Part shown: positions 6,243-7,713 of the stretch, one piece after another
Layout: every line of letters begins with the position of its first letter
Numbering within the stretch: the first letter of the stretch is position 1
DNA from: an uncultured Nitrospinaceae bacterium
GTDB lineage: Bacteria > Nitrospinota > Nitrospinia > Nitrospinales > VA-1
Assembly: GCA_938073925.1 (NCBI GenBank)
Contig: CALJGH010000038.1
Span: forward strand, 1 to 7,713
Reading direction: 5' to 3'
Length of the DNA stretch: 7,713 nucleotides
Notes under the pieces: model-generated
Told to the model about the DNA's origin: nothing
The model's database searches: none
What the model saw: the letters and a program-made list of their open reading frames with translations, nothing else
Made by a program: the position numbers and the translations under genes

Positions 6243-6271
6243 TTCAAGGCTTGCTCTAAGCATGTTAAAAT
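6243..6271 (+). promoter_or_regulatory. Probable extended -10 promoter of the AsmA-like gene
   Basis: TG at 6263-6264, one base before TAAAAT (6266-6271), makes an extended -10 element. A poor -35 (TTCAAG, 6243-6248, 3 of 6) sits 17 bases upstream. Transcription would begin about 50 bases before the GTG at 6330. It is divergent from the transporter operon. Confidence 0.45.
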
Positions 6272-6329
6272 ACGAGCATTTTCCATACAGTAAAAAATCG
6301 GCAAAACGACTGATAACTTGAGGCCTAAC

Positions 6330-7713
6330 GTGTCTGAAACCCAAAATAGTTCTCCTGATTCAGCAGCAATTGGAAAAACCCGCCTCAAACGATTGTTAAT
6401 AGGCTTTTTTGCTGTTTTTCTGATAATTGCTGTAGGTCTTTCATCTATCGATCTGGATCAGGTCAAAGATACATTAATCGCAAAAATTTCCGCTAAAAGT
6501 GGGATGAAAATTGAAATAGAATCCATTGGTTTTGGTTTTGCCCACGGTCTTGGACTCAAATGTAGCGACGTCAAAGTGGTTACTCCAAAAGGAGAGACCT
6601 ATGCTGTCGACCATTTACATCTTTTGGCAGAATGGGTACCTCTTCTAGTCGGCGAGTTCAAAATTAACAATGCTACTCTTGACCGTCCGCAGATCACGCT
6701 AAACCTTTCCGATTCTCCCGCGAAAAAACCCGTGACAAGTAAAAAGGAACCTGTAGATGCAAAACCCAGCTTAGCAACGCCTTTTAAATCGGCTCAGGAG
6801 GCATTAAAAAAATCTCAACTCGCGTTGCGAAATTTTAAAATATCAGACGGCCAGATAACCTTAATCCATCCTGGTAATCAACAAAGTTTATTAGTTCGGG
6901 TCGACCTTAGCCTAAAACTCGAACAAATATCATCAGACCGATTGGATGTTCTAGTCGATTCTCTAAAAATAAACACTGGAGAAATTTCTCTCCAAGGAAA
7001 AGCAAAAGGTGAAAACCTGACAACAGAAAATGCTCACCTATCTGTTGATCTTGAAACCAGCTCCTTTGATTTAAATGATATCAAACCCGTACTCGCCTTT
7101 TTTTCAAAAAATGTCGATAAAACTCTGGAAAAAATAACCGAACTACAAATTAAAGATATATCTTTAAACATACAGACACCTCTTGCCGCTCTTGAAAAAC
7201 CCAAAACTTTAAAACAGCAATCCAGCGGCCAACTCAATTTCAATATAAAAAATGTGATTTTAAACCTGGGGGCAAATCCTCTACAAATTAATCCTCTAGA
7301 AGGAACCGGGAAGTGGTCTCAAGGGGTCTTACACCCTGACATAAAAGGCACCGCACTTGGAAGCCAGTTTGGGCTAAAGGGAGACCTGCCCTTAACAACA
7401 ACACAAAAGAATATTAAAGCAGATATAAATTGGACGGAGCTAGATATTACTCGACTTCTTTTGCCGAAATCAGAAAGCTGGTATCCAGAATCTGGTAACG
7501 TTTCAGGAGCATTTAATATATCAGGTCCGCTTCCTGAGACAGGAAAAGCCCTACCTAAAAACTTAAAAGGTCAATTAAATTTTAAGTTAAACAAACTGGT
7601 CCTAGCCCAACCCAATCAATCTGAAAAAATCTCTCTTCCCACACTTGAGGGAAACGGCGATTACCAAAATAACCAACTCAATTACCAAGTCATTGGCAAT
7701 ATTTTTGCGGGCA
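6330..7713 (+). CDS. AsmA-like envelope protein, N-terminal 461 residues (3' end outside window)
   Basis: The frame opens with GTG at 6330, preceded by GAGG (6320-6323) at 6-base spacing. An in-frame TAA at 6291 limits any upstream start, and the frame stays open to the right edge. A short cytoplasmic N-terminus (1-20) is followed by one membrane helix (about 21-40, RLLIGFFAVFLIIAVGLSSI). Next comes an AsmA-like N-terminal domain: DLDQVKDTLIAKISAKSGMK, IESIGFGFAHGLGLKCSDVK, then INNATLDRPQITL (112-124). A Lys/Pro-rich linker (about 128-150) precedes ALRNFKISDGQITLIHPG. Beta-strand-rich repeats of alternating hydrophobic residues continue to the edge, as in AsmA/TamB-type proteins. These form long periplasmic beta-grooves implicated in moving phospholipids between membranes or in outer-membrane assembly. 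Family assignment rests on the N-terminal pattern; the exact subfamily (AsmA, YhdP, DUF748) cannot be settled from the part present. Confidence 0.8.
   Translation, partial: MSETQNSSPDSAAIGKTRLKRLLIGFFAVFLIIAVGLSSIDLDQVKDTLIAKISAKSGMKIEIESIGFGFAHGLGLKCSDVKVVTPKGETYAVDHLHLLAEWVPLLVGEFKINNATLDRPQITLNLSDSPAKKPVTSKKEPVDAKPSLATPFKSAQEALKKSQLALRNFKISDGQITLIHPGNQQSLLVRVDLSLKLEQISSDRLDVLVDSLKINTGEISLQGKAKGENLTTENAHLSVDLETSSFDLNDIKPVLAFFSKNVDKTLEKITELQIKDISLNIQTPLAALEKPKTLKQQSSGQLNFNIKNVILNLGANPLQINPLEGTGKWSQGVLHPDIKGTALGSQFGLKGDLPLTTTQKNIKADINWTELDITRLLLPKSESWYPESGNVSGAFNISGPLPETGKALPKNLKGQLNFKLNKLVLAQPNQSEKISLPTLEGNGDYQNNQLNYQVIGNIFAG

Noticed and set aside
5176..6259. Plus-strand frames antisense to the adaptor (5176-5616, 5510-5848, 5728-6135, 5963-6259)
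   Set aside because: They overlap one another and a clear MacA-like gene on the other strand, with no domain signal.
7034..7243. Minus-strand frame of 69 codons inside the AsmA-like gene
   Set aside because: It is antisense to the long open AsmA-like frame, which has a start, ribosome binding site and family pattern.
1..7713. CRISPR array, tRNA, rRNA, insertion sequence or phage genes
   Set aside because: No regularly spaced direct repeats, cloverleaf, transposase motif or terminal inverted repeats with target duplications were found on reading.

Overview
The window looks like an ordinary chromosomal segment from a diderm (Gram-negative) bacterium of moderate, slightly AT-leaning composition. 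The diderm inference rests on a MacA-type periplasmic adaptor, MacB-type FtsX-fold permeases and an AsmA-like protein, all of which belong to two-membrane envelopes. The species cannot be fixed from the sequence. The PuuD-like four-helix protein next to these envelope genes would fit Nitrospinota or a similar marine lineage, but that is only a guess. There is no sign of a phage, transposon, CRISPR array, tRNA or rRNA.

Layout. Positions 2-346 (+) are the C-terminal end of an aldo/keto reductase whose start lies off the left edge. At 393-719 (+) is a small unrecognised protein with a coiled coil and a C-terminal membrane anchor. A 316-base non-coding stretch (720-1035) holds two hairpins and promoter-like boxes. 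It leads into a four-helix membrane protein (1036-1500, +) resembling part of the PuuD/DUF989 membrane domain, followed by a clear rho-independent terminator (1579-1629).

From 6129 down to 1690 on the minus strand runs a tight four-gene operon: MacA-like adaptor, MacB/LolD-type ATPase, FtsX-fold permease 1, FtsX-fold permease 2. The junctions are a GTGA overlap, a TAATG overlap and an 8-base gap, so translation is probably coupled. Together they would make a MacAB-type tripartite transporter. The ATPase is a separate polypeptide, and two different permeases replace the usual homodimer of a fused MacB. No TolC-like outer-membrane channel is encoded here, so it must come from elsewhere if one is used.

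A 200-base divergent intergenic region (6130-6329) separates this operon from a plus-strand AsmA-like gene. That gene starts at a GTG (6330) behind a good ribosome binding site and stays open to the right edge.

The most interesting points are the split, two-permease MacB arrangement, the isolated PuuD-like half-domain, the structured leader in front of it, and the unrecognised tail-anchored coiled-coil protein. I see no clear evidence of a wholly new system.
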